Positions 36,679-43,476 of a DNA stretch of 64,000 nucleotides are shown piece after piece. Origin of the DNA: Collinsella sp. GTDB lineage: Bacteria > Actinomycetota > Coriobacteriia > Coriobacteriales > Coriobacteriaceae. How positions within the stretch are numbered: position 1 is the first letter of the stretch; every line of letters starts with the position of its first letter. The DNA is taken from assembly GCA_018368345.1 (NCBI GenBank), contig JAGZEK010000005.1, positions 1 through 64,000 of the forward strand, read 5' to 3'. The notes beneath the pieces were generated by a model. The model was given only the letters and a program-made list of their open reading frames with translations, searched no databases and was not told where the DNA came from. The translations under genes and the position numbers were made by a program.

Positions 36679-37106
36679 GTTGTTCACTCCCTCCTGAATC
36701 CCATGCCGGAGAGACCCTGTCGACGTTGCCCCAAGCCGCCCGTGGCCTGGCATCGGCGTATCGAATGCATGCGGCGAAACAGGCACTCGGTAGAATTTCT
36801 CCAACGGTATACAGGTTGAATATACGCAGTTGCAGGGGGCAAACTTGAGCATAAGCCCTGCAATACGGGTGTATTGCAGGGGTTTTGGCAGGTTGGAATT
36901 ATTCTCGATAGGATATAAAGGTGAGTGTATTACACGCGTACGCCCAAGAAAGATTTCACGCTCATTTCTGAAGGATGTAGTACGTTTGTAATATCGTTTA
37001 CACTCAATTACTCTAGTGCAATAAAGTAGTGGTTGTAAGATTGGCTATTATTAGCCACTGCTGTATTTGACTATTCAAATTGCACGCTCATTAAGGGAGG
37101 CCAGTG
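36679..37106. promoter_or_regulatory. Divergent regulatory region between the formate hydrogenlyase operon and the toxin-antitoxin pair
   Basis: No gene seen. It contains three palindromes: ccctgcaatac / gggt / gtattgcaggg at 36856-36881, gtgtattacac at 36925-36935, and ggctattattagcc at 37043-37056. The first two share gtatt-type half sites and may be operators for the hydrogenlyase operon. The third overlaps a TTGGCT-17-TATTTG promoter (37041-37069) directed at the antitoxin. Confidence 0.45.
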
Positions 37107-37430
37107 ATGTCATCGACTCAAAAACGAGCCATCCTGCAGGTGCGCATTCGCGAGGAAGACAAGCAGCATGCCGAGCGTCTCTACGACGCCATGGGCACAT
37201 CGCTCGCCGAGGCCGTGCGCCTTTTTGTCGCGCAGAGCATTTTGATGCGCAAGCTCCCCTTTCAGCCGGTCGCTGTGCGCTCAAAGGACGGCACCGCCGC
37301 CTATGGATCGCTCAAAGCCTATGGGGACCCCAATCGCCGCTCCGAGGAGCGCAATGCCTGGATTGAGTATCTTGCCACAGAAAGCGACGATTCGATTTTG
37401 GGTCCCGAGGAAGTAGATATCCATGAGTAG
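37107..37430 (+). CDS. RelB/DinJ-family antitoxin
   Basis: 107 residues. The N-terminal RAILQVRIREEDKQHAERLYDAMG resembles the ribbon-helix-helix domain of RelB/DinJ, followed by LAEAVRLFVAQSI. ATG 37107 has GGGAGG seven nt upstream. The stop overlaps the next start by 8 nt, typical of toxin-antitoxin operons. A palindrome over the promoter fits autoregulation. Confidence 0.8.
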   Translation: MSSTQKRAILQVRIREEDKQHAERLYDAMGTSLAEAVRLFVAQSILMRKLPFQPVAVRSKDGTAAYGSLKAYGDPNRRSEERNAWIEYLATESDDSILGPEEVDIHE

Positions 37431-37878
37431 CACCATCATCGACGAGACCGTCATACTACGTTACCTGCTGGACGACGACGAAGTTCTGTCACCGCGCGCC
37501 GCCAAGGTCATCGCCACGCGCACCGCTCATGTCTACCCCGAAATCATCACGCGCGTCGTGGTCACGCTGCGCGACGTCTATAAGGTCCCCCGCGTTGAGA
37601 TTGCCGCGGCCATGAAAAGGCTGCTCGATGACGTCATGGTCGACGAGCCCACCGTTGTCGCCCTTGCCGTCAAACTCTTTGGCAAGACCCATATGGACTT
37701 TACCGACTGCCTCCTCGCAGCCCGAACCGCCATCTACAACGATGATGTCGTGAGTTTTGGCAAACCCATCATCCAAGGCATGATCGATTACCGCCACAAG
37801 CGCCAAACCGCAGCCGAAGCCCGCAACCGCAGCACCGACTCCACCATCGACAAGCTCCGCCACCACGGTCGCCACTAA
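37423..37878 (+). CDS. PIN-domain toxin (VapC-like ribonuclease)
   Basis: 151 residues. Predicted Mg-dependent RNase: acidic residues lie in IIDETVILRYLLDDD, in HVYPEIITRVV, and in MDFTDCLLAA. The C-terminal tail is basic. It pairs with a RelB-like antitoxin, not a VapB-like one. The family is recognised from pattern; its target is unknown. Confidence 0.8.
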   Translation: MSSTIIDETVILRYLLDDDEVLSPRAAKVIATRTAHVYPEIITRVVVTLRDVYKVPRVEIAAAMKRLLDDVMVDEPTVVALAVKLFGKTHMDFTDCLLAARTAIYNDDVVSFGKPIIQGMIDYRHKRQTAAEARNRSTDSTIDKLRHHGRH

Positions 37879-37923
37879 CCGACAAGCAACGACATCGCCC
37901 GCCCCTCAGCCCATCCCCTCCTA

Positions 37924-37991
37924 AGTTGCGGTGAAATAGTTCCTGTTTTCAAGCTTCCACGGGCCTTTTAGGAACTATTCCACCGCAACTT
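37924..37991. repeat. Palindromic repeat R, copy 2
   Basis: aagttgcggtgaaatagttcc and its complement (one mismatch) form a stem of about 22 bp around a 24-nt spacer. It starts 46 nt after the toxin stop and is preceded by the same cccctcctaag flank as copy 3. Confidence 0.88.
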
Positions 37992-38040
37992 CCAGGTTGG
38001 CCATCCGAAACCGACAGCCTTGGACCGCGAATCCTACTGT

Positions 38041-38202
38041 TCGCCACGAAATGGGCCTATCTACTACGTTTAACCGATTACCCTCGACCATACCGAAATC
38101 CGAAATATCAAAACCGCTGGTAGACGGCTTGCCGATTTTCCGAAAATGCTGCTGTGGTCGACCCCTGCGGGCCAAACGTAGTAGATGGGCCGTTTTCGTG
38201 GC
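38041..38202. repeat. Repeat S, inverted copy pair
   Basis: Arms at 38042-38071 and 38174-38202 (gccacgaaa.gggcc.atctactacgttt and its complement) enclose about 100 bp with further imperfect symmetry (ccctcgacca / tggtcgaccc). The left copy shares a 33-base core with 128-160. Looks like a MITE-sized palindrome; no coding potential. Confidence 0.65.
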
Positions 38203-38220
38203 TCAACCCCGGACCAGTCA

Positions 38221-38291
38221 TTTTGGGACAGGGCTTTTTGACCTCATTTGCCAGCCGATTGCTAGAGTAGTCAAAAAAGCCCCGTCCCAAA
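38221..38291. repeat. Inverted repeat within repeat S
   Basis: ttttgggacagggctttttg pairs with the complement at 38270-38291 with one indel. Copy A of repeat S lacks this 70-80 bp block, so it is a separable module. The tract 38292-38320 matches 166-190. Confidence 0.6.
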
Positions 38292-38346
38292 TTAGCTACC
38301 CCGACCTTCAGTGGGTTCGCAAAAGCCAAACGACAGTCCGTATTTA

Positions 38347-38364
38347 ACCGCAACTTAGGTGGGG
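38347..38364. repeat. Half copy of palindromic repeat R
   Basis: accgcaacttaggtgggg equals the complement of 63588-63605 (one arm plus flank of copy 3). The other arm is missing. Confidence 0.7.
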
Positions 38365-38377
38365 CGTGGGGCGGCAT

Positions 38378-38468
38378 CGATTCCCGCACCTCGTACACTT
38401 ACGAAAATGGCTCTGGTCCCAAAAGGAACTAGAGCCATTCATCTATCTTATGGAGCGGGCGACAGGAA
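38378..38468. repeat. Direct repeat of the tRNA-Gly 3' end and terminator, degenerate copy
   Basis: Repeats 38577-38669: gattcccg, a ggctctgg.cc...agagcc hairpin, then atctatcttatggagcgggcgac. The copy carries a degenerate tRNA-Gly acceptor end (tggagcgggcgacagg) but no tRNA body. Confidence 0.7.
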
Positions 38469-38472
38469 GTCC

Positions 38473-38553
38473 AAGGGTTTGCTTCGCAAACCCTTGTTTC
38501 GCTGCGGGCCATTGGCCCTTGCGTGCTGCGCTGGAAAATGCTCACGCATTTTC
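38473..38553. repeat. Three tandem hairpins
   Basis: aagggtttgc-ttc-gcaaaccctt (38473-38495), gggcc-att-ggccc (38506-38518), and gaaaatgc-tcac-gcattttc (38534-38553). They fill the gap between the two direct repeats; no gene. Confidence 0.6.
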
Positions 38554-38570
38554 TCAGCTTCGCACCCTGC

Positions 38571-38592
38571 CGGGTTCGATTCCCGTCGCCCG
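38571..38592 (+). other. tRNA 3'-end relic
   Basis: cgggttcgattcccgtcgcc and following cg equal a T arm plus acceptor 3' strand, like tRNA-Gly but on the opposite strand. No matching 5' half exists, so it is not a functional tRNA. Confidence 0.5.
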
Positions 38593-38603
38593 GCACGCTT
38601 ATG

Positions 38604-38637
38604 AAAACGGCTCTGGCACCAAATGGAGCCAGAGCCG
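38604..38637 (-). terminator. Terminator of the tRNA-Pro/tRNA-Gly transcript
   Basis: Stem ggctctggc / gccagagcc (38609-38617, 38628-38636), followed on the minus strand by GTTTTCAT. Confidence 0.8.
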
Positions 38638-38651
38638 TTAAAACTATCTAA

Positions 38652-38725
38652 TGGAGCGGGCGACGGGAATCGAACCCGCGTCATCAGCTTGGAAGGCTGG
38701 GGTTCTACCATTGAACTACGCCCGC
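38652..38725 (-). tRNA. tRNA-Gly (anticodon UCC)
   Basis: Acceptor GCGGGCG/CGCCCGC, anticodon loop CTTCCAA giving UCC, T loop TTCGATT, encoded CCA (38652-38654). Confidence 0.95.
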
Positions 38726-38731
38726 AAGATA

Positions 38732-38808
38732 TGGTCGGGACGACAGGATTTGAACCTGCGACATCCTGCTCCCAAAGCAGGCGCGCTACCAAACTGCGCC
38801 ACGTCCCG
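38732..38808 (-). tRNA. tRNA-Pro (anticodon UGG)
   Basis: Acceptor CGGGACG/CGTCCCG, anticodon loop TTTGGGA between CCTGC and GCAGG giving UGG, T loop TTCAAAT, encoded CCA. Six nt upstream of tRNA-Gly and co-transcribed with it. Confidence 0.95.
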
Positions 38809-38859
38809 AAGGTGTTGAGCAGCTAAGGCATAAACCTTGCGTGTCCCAAAGCGAAGGAA

Positions 38860-38888
38860 ATTATAGGGGAGACTCCCCGCCTGTGCAA
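38860..38888 (-). promoter_or_regulatory. Promoter of tRNA-Pro/tRNA-Gly
   Basis: Minus strand TTGCAC (38888-38883), 17-bp spacer, TATAAT (38865-38860), about 52 nt before the tRNA-Pro 5' end; the spacer includes GGGGAGTCTCCCC, a palindrome. Confidence 0.8.
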
Positions 38889-38899
38889 GCGCAGAAACC

Positions 38900-40258
38900 C
38901 TAGCTCCTCGAATGTGTGACAAACTGGCTATGAACCAGACCGATCACAAACGCCACCACAGCAACCGGCGCCCACGCAGCACCGATATCTGTCAGCGGCA
39001 ACGCATCGAACGGCAGCCACGCGCCCGCAGAGAACGCATCGCGGACCGAGGTGATCACACTCTGCACCGCGACAACACCGCCGACCCAGACCCACACCTG
39101 CGGATGCGCGTCGCAAAAGCCGTGCATCAGGCCCATAAGTACCAGCACAATGGCAACGGGATACAGGGCATTGAGCATAGGCACCGAGAACATAAGGATC
39201 ACGTCGAGGCCCACGTTGGAGAGCACGCACGAAAACGCCGCGAACACAAAGGCGAGAATCGCGAAGGGACGGCGCATGGCCTCCTCGGAAGCCTCCGCTC
39301 CCCCTTCGACCACATACGTCTCGCAGAAGTAACGCGAGCAGCAGCTGATGAGGCCGATGCACACGTTCATGCAGGCGAGGAAGAAGATCGCAAAGACCAC
39401 GACCGTGCCGGCTAGGCCAAAGTGCATGGAGGCCGAACGGGCAAGGATGGCGGCGCCGTTGGTGGCGTCGGGCATAACCGTGCCGAGCTGCATGCCGGCA
39501 AGCGCCAGGCCGCAGTAGATGATGGCCATGAGCACGCCGGCGATCACACCGGAGCGCGAGATCTCGAAGGCCACGCGCTTATCGTCGGTAACACCAAGCT
39601 CATGGATGGTCTCGGCGATGATGATGCCAAAGGCGAGCGACGCGAGCAGGTCCATGGTCTGGTACCCGGTCAAAAAGCCTTGCACGGCAGCGCCCGCATC
39701 GTAGGGAGCCTGAGGCGCAGCAGCCGGTCCCAGCGGCGAGATTACGGCAGCACCCACAACCAGCACGATGAGCGCAATGAGCGCGGGGCCCGTAATGCGG
39801 CCGAGCACGCGCGTGATGACGCCCGGACGCAGCGTGAGCGCAAACGCGACGACAAAGAAGCCAACGGCAAACACCAGGCGAGCCGTGCCAAGCGAGACGC
39901 CCTCGGGCAGCAGCGGCACCAGCATCTCGAAGGCCGTGGAGCTCGTACGCGGAATGGCCAGGCACGGGCCGATCGCTAAATAGACCGCCGCGACAAAGAA
40001 CTCACCGAACTTGGGGTGCACGCGGCCGGCAAGCTCGCGCGCCGTTCCGGCAAGCGCCACGGCGATAAAGCCCATGACGGGCAGGCCGATGGCGGCGATG
40101 AGAAAGCCGAGCATGGCGACCGGCGTGGCAGAACCTGCCTGCAGCGCCAGCAGTGGTGGAATAATGAGGTTGCCGGCGCCAAAGAGCATCGAGAATAGGG
40201 CGATGCCGACGGTGACGACATGGTCGGAGCGCAGACCGTGCGGGGCGGATGAAGCCAT
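38900..40258 (-). CDS. brnQ: Branched-chain amino acid transporter, LIVCS family
   Basis: Cation-coupled uptake of Leu/Ile/Val across the cytoplasmic membrane. The N-terminus reads GIALFSMLFGAGNLIIPP, the LIVCS signature, and about twelve hydrophobic segments follow. 452 residues with ATG 40258; the frame runs 79 codons further upstream, through the terminator of the next operon, and that part is not coding. Confidence 0.92.
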   Translation of the reverse strand: MASSAPHGLRSDHVVTVGIALFSMLFGAGNLIIPPLLALQAGSATPVAMLGFLIAAIGLPVMGFIAVALAGTARELAGRVHPKFGEFFVAAVYLAIGPCLAIPRTSSTAFEMLVPLLPEGVSLGTARLVFAVGFFVVAFALTLRPGVITRVLGRITGPALIALIVLVVGAAVISPLGPAAAPQAPYDAGAAVQGFLTGYQTMDLLASLAFGIIIAETIHELGVTDDKRVAFEISRSGVIAGVLMAIIYCGLALAGMQLGTVMPDATNGAAILARSASMHFGLAGTVVVFAIFFLACMNVCIGLISCCSRYFCETYVVEGGAEASEEAMRRPFAILAFVFAAFSCVLSNVGLDVILMFSVPMLNALYPVAIVLVLMGLMHGFCDAHPQVWVWVGGVVAVQSVITSVRDAFSAGAWLPFDALPLTDIGAAWAPVAVVAFVIGLVHSQFVTHSRS

Positions 40259-40283
40259 GGGTCCACCTTTCGGGTCGAAACAA

Positions 40284-40315
40284 AAACGGGACGGGCAAAA
40301 ACACCCGTCCCGCAA
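40284..40315 (-). terminator. Intrinsic terminator of the selenium-linked operon
   Basis: Minus strand GCGGGACGGG / TGTTTTTG / CCCGTCCCGT followed by TTTTTG, about 20 nt after the aminotransferase stop. Confidence 0.92.
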
Positions 40316-40335
40316 GTATATACGCTCTAGCAGCT

Positions 40336-41475
40336 TTAGCAGGCTAAATCGCACAGAGCATCGATAGCCGTGTCGACTTCTTCGGTCGTGTTGAAATACC
40401 CAAATGAGAAGCGGACGACGCCCTGGCGCTCGGTTCCCAGCGCACGGTGCATGAGCGGGGCGCAATGGGCGCCGGGGCGCGTCGCAATCCCCCACCCTTG
40501 CATGAGCGCATCCGAGATCTCGGCAGAATCGATATCGCCCACGTTGAGCGACACAATCGCAGAGTGCGTCGGCTGGTCAAAGGCACCGTAGAGCTTAATC
40601 CCCGGAATCTCGCGCACGCCGGCAAGGAAGCGATCGGCAAGCGCACGCTCGTGGGCAGCAATCGCCTCGACCCCACCCTGGGCCTCGATAAAGTCGAGAC
40701 CAGCGGAAAGGCCGGCGATACCGTGGCCGTTGAGCGTGCCCGCCTCAAGGCGCGTGGGCCACTCAAGCGGCTGCAGCGCATCGAAACTGTGCACGCCCGT
40801 ACCGCCCATGGCCCAAGGGGCTACGTCAATACCCTCTGCCACGGCCAGGCCGCCGGTCCCCTGCGGACCCATGAGCCCCTTGTGGCCGGTAAAGCACACC
40901 ACGTCGAGCCCCATGGCCTGCATATCGATATGCGCCGTGCCGGCAGACTGCGAGGCATCGACGATCACCAGCGCGCCGGCCGCATGGGCCATGGCTGCTA
41001 CGCGCGCAATGTCGACCGCGTTGCCGGTCACATTGGAGGCGCGCGTCACCACCACGGCACGCGTACCGGGCGTGATCAGCCGCTCGAGCTCGTCGTAGTC
41101 GAGCACGCCGTTCGCGTCGCAGCCCGCATGCTCAACAGTCACGCCCTGCTCTGCCGCCAGGCGGTTGAGCGGACGCAGCACGGAGTTGTGCTCGAGCACC
41201 GTTGTGACCACACGGTCGCCGGGGCGCACCACGCCATTGATGACGGTGTTGAGCGCCGCGGTGGAGTTGGGCGTAAAACAAACATGGTCAGCACGCGGGC
41301 AGCCCAGCAAGCGCGCAAGCTTGGCGCGGCAGCCGTGGATGGTACGCGCCGCATCGAGCGCACCCGACGTGGCACCGCGCCCAGCATTGCCGAGCGAGCA
41401 CATAGCCTGCGTCACGGCATCGATCACCGTTTGCGGCTTATGCATGGTCGTCGCCGCGTTATCCAGGTAAATCAT
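40336..41475 (-). CDS. Class V aminotransferase / cysteine desulfurase-like protein
   Basis: PLP enzyme resembling NifS/SufS, 379 residues. PLP lysine is in CFTGHKGLMG; the catalytic-type cysteine is Cys338 in RPGAHCAPLMH. It belongs to the desulfurase-like group found beside SelD, YedF and DUF3343 in selenium-using anaerobes. A role in mobilising Se from selenocysteine or S from cysteine is inference. ATG 41475 overlaps the DUF3343 stop (ATGA). No IscU or SUF genes adjoin, which speaks against Fe-S assembly. Confidence 0.87.
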   Translation of the reverse strand: MIYLDNAATTMHKPQTVIDAVTQAMCSLGNAGRGATSGALDAARTIHGCRAKLARLLGCPRADHVCFTPNSTAALNTVINGVVRPGDRVVTTVLEHNSVLRPLNRLAAEQGVTVEHAGCDANGVLDYDELERLITPGTRAVVVTRASNVTGNAVDIARVAAMAHAAGALVIVDASQSAGTAHIDMQAMGLDVVCFTGHKGLMGPQGTGGLAVAEGIDVAPWAMGGTGVHSFDALQPLEWPTRLEAGTLNGHGIAGLSAGLDFIEAQGGVEAIAAHERALADRFLAGVREIPGIKLYGAFDQPTHSAIVSLNVGDIDSAEISDALMQGWGIATRPGAHCAPLMHRALGTERQGVVRFSFGYFNTTEEVDTAIDALCDLAC

Positions 41476-41723
41476 CGCACGACCTCCCACATGTCGATCA
41501 CCGTAAAACCCTCGGTGGGGACGCCCGCCGCGGAAAGCTCGCCGCGCAGCAGGCCCTCATCCGAAGGCAGCGCCTTCCACGCCAAGCCGCAGCCGGCAGC
41601 GACCTCCCCAGGCACGGGAATCGTTCGCCCGGGAAGGCCGCGCTTAATGCACAGGGACTCGCAACCCATGGCGGCCGCCGTGGTGGGAAACGTGATGACA
41701 AGCGCCGGGCGCTTCTCCCTCAT
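41472..41723 (-). CDS. DUF3343 protein (putative Se/S carrier-like)
   Basis: 83 residues: ALVITFPTTAAAMGCESLC then PGRTIPVPGEVAAGCGLAWKAL, the same two motifs as the paralogue at 14086-14481 but without its Cys-rich tail. Conserved cysteines lie in GCESLC and AGCGLAW. ATG 41723 has GGAG seven nt upstream. Sits between YedF and the aminotransferase. Function unknown. Confidence 0.78.
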   Translation of the reverse strand: MREKRPALVITFPTTAAAMGCESLCIKRGLPGRTIPVPGEVAAGCGLAWKALPSDEGLLRGELSAAGVPTEGFTVIDMWEVVR

Positions 41724-41742
41724 GGCAACTCCAACCAATACG

Positions 41743-42369
41743 CTACGGGCGCACGACGCGCACGGCCTGCTCCATCTTCTCCACGATCACGTACATGTTG
41801 GTGACCTCGCCCACCGCAAGCTGGTCTTTAATGCCGTAGTGGTCCAGGCAGGTACCGCAGGTGAGAATCTCGACACCCTGCTCCGCCAGCCCCTTCAGGT
41901 CATCGAGAACCGGCGAGCCCTCGACGGTGAGCTTGGCGCCGCCGTTGTAGAACAACATGGTCGCGGGCAGCTCCTCCTGTTGCGTCACGGCGAAGATAAA
42001 CGCCTTCATGAGCTTGTGGCCCAGCTCGTCGTCGCCACGCCCCATGCAATCGGTGTAGACGGAAATGACAAGTTTGCCCTTGCCGGCGCTGGCATCACAG
42101 AAGGCAGCACCATCCTGCTCGGGATCAGCCACGGCAACGGCGCTAGAGGTCGCCACGGTCACGTGCCACTCGGCGTCAGAAACCTTCTCGACCGAGGCCG
42201 TGCAGCCCTTCTCCTGCGCCATCTTGGAGATGTTCTTGACGGCGGTCTCGTTATCGACCGAGGTCACCACGGCACCCTCGCCATTGAGCTGTTTGAGCGC
42301 CTTGAGCGTCTTAACAACGGGCAGCGGGCAGGCATCGCCCATGGCATTGACTTCAATCTTGGTAGACAT
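41743..42369 (-). CDS. yedF: YedF-like selenium metabolism protein (TusA domain plus DsrE-like domain)
   Basis: 208 residues. The N-terminal TusA/SirA-like domain has the conserved CPxP motif (Cys14 in DACPLPVV). The second half ends with EILTCGTCLDHYGIKDQLAVG, the pattern of the YedF selenium-associated family. TusA-type proteins relay persulfide sulfur, so selenium relay to SelD is a plausible role. 57 nt after selD; ATG 42369 after AAAGGA. Confidence 0.85.
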   Translation of the reverse strand: MSTKIEVNAMGDACPLPVVKTLKALKQLNGEGAVVTSVDNETAVKNISKMAQEKGCTASVEKVSDAEWHVTVATSSAVAVADPEQDGAAFCDASAGKGKLVISVYTDCMGRGDDELGHKLMKAFIFAVTQQEELPATMLFYNGGAKLTVEGSPVLDDLKGLAEQGVEILTCGTCLDHYGIKDQLAVGEVTNMYVIVEKMEQAVRVVRP

Positions 42370-42426
42370 AGCTTTTCCTTTCGAATAAATCGTTTTAGAA
42401 CGGTACATAGCTCAATAAACGTGTCG

Positions 42427-43476
42427 TTAACGGACAACGTGGACGGCAGGACCGCCCGGCACCGCCTCGCACACGCGACCGATAACGGCGGCGATGCGAT
42501 CCTCGGCATGCAGACGGCGCGCAAGCTCATCCACATCGGCAGCAGGCGCCGCGATGAGCAAGCCGCCCGAGGTCTGCGGATCGTACAGCGCATCCAACAT
42601 GCCCGGCTCCAGGTCCTCGCCGGCAGCCACACGCGGGCCAAAGAAGTCCTGGTTGCGGTAGGAGCCCGCGGGGATAATGCCCAGGCGCGCCATGTCGAGC
42701 ACCTGATCAAAGAGCGGTACCGCTCCCGACGCAAGCTCAACCTGCACGCCCGAGCCCTCGGCCATCTCGCACGCGTGCCCGATCAGGCCAAAGCCCGTGA
42801 CATCGGTGCAGCCGTGAAGCTCAAGTCCCTCGGCCAGACGAATCGGCGCCTCGTTGAGGGTGCACATCGAGTCAAACATGGCTGCGGCCTCGTCCTGCTC
42901 GATGAGCTCGCCCTTGATGGCTGTGGTGATGATGCCCGAGCCAACCGCCTTGGTCAGCAGCAGGACATCGCCCACGCATGCACCGCTGTTGGCGAGCATG
43001 CGGTCGAGCGCGACAAAGCCGCTCACGGACAGGCCGTACTTGGGCTCGTCGTCGTTGATGGTGTGGCCGCCCGCGATGGAGCAGCCGGCCTCGACGCACT
43101 TGTCGGCGCCGCCCGCCAGAATCTGGCCGGCAACCTCAACGCCCAGACAACTGGGTATGCAGAGCAGGTTCATGGCATGGCTCGGCCGCCCGCCCATGGC
43201 GTAGATGTCCGACAGCGAGTTGGCCGCGGCAATCTGGCCAAACAGGAACGGGTCGTCGACCATCGGTGGGAAGAAGTCGATTGACTGCACGAGGCCTAAG
43301 TTATCACCAACGCGAAAGACGCTCGCATCGTCGGAGGTATCGAACCCCACGAGCAAGTTGTCGTTATGCACATTGGGTAAATCGCCCAGGACCTGGGCGA
43401 GGGCTCCAGGAGCCAACTTAGCGGCTCAACCACTCGCGGCAGTCATAGACGTGAGCCTTATGGTGTCCTTTGCCAT
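42427..43476 (-). CDS. selD: Selenide, water dikinase, selenoprotein (Sec17)
   Basis: Makes selenophosphate from selenide and ATP, the Se donor for SelA. The frame is open from ATG 43476 to 42427 when UGA 43426-43428 is read as Sec: RLTSMTAASG-U-AAKLAPGALAQ. Sec is residue 17 and Lys20 follows, matching catalytic Cys17 and Lys20 of E. coli SelD. The rest has DDASVF, DFFPPMVDDPFLFGQIAA, the AIR-synthetase-like core and AGGHTINDDEPKYG. 349 residues. SD is GGAAGGGGG six to ten nt upstream. The first 59 nt overlap the glycosyltransferase gene in another frame. A conventional caller would start it at an internal TTG and lose the active site. Confidence 0.95.
43382..43400 (-). promoter_or_regulatory. 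Candidate SECIS hairpin of selD
   Basis: Minus strand UCGCCCAG / GUC / CUGGGCGA, a perfect 8-bp stem; as a 7-bp stem the loop would be close to the GGUC-type loop of bacterial SECIS elements. It starts 25 nt after the UGA. A smaller GGCUC/GAGCC hairpin lies between (43402-43414). Confidence 0.55.

Noticed and set aside
38571..38592. A plus-strand tRNA gene
   Set aside because: Only a T-arm and acceptor 3' strand; no 5' half or anticodon arm.
42427..43416. selD starting at an internal TTG
   Set aside because: That start removes the catalytic Sec17 and Lys20; a continuous upstream frame with a good ribosome site exists.
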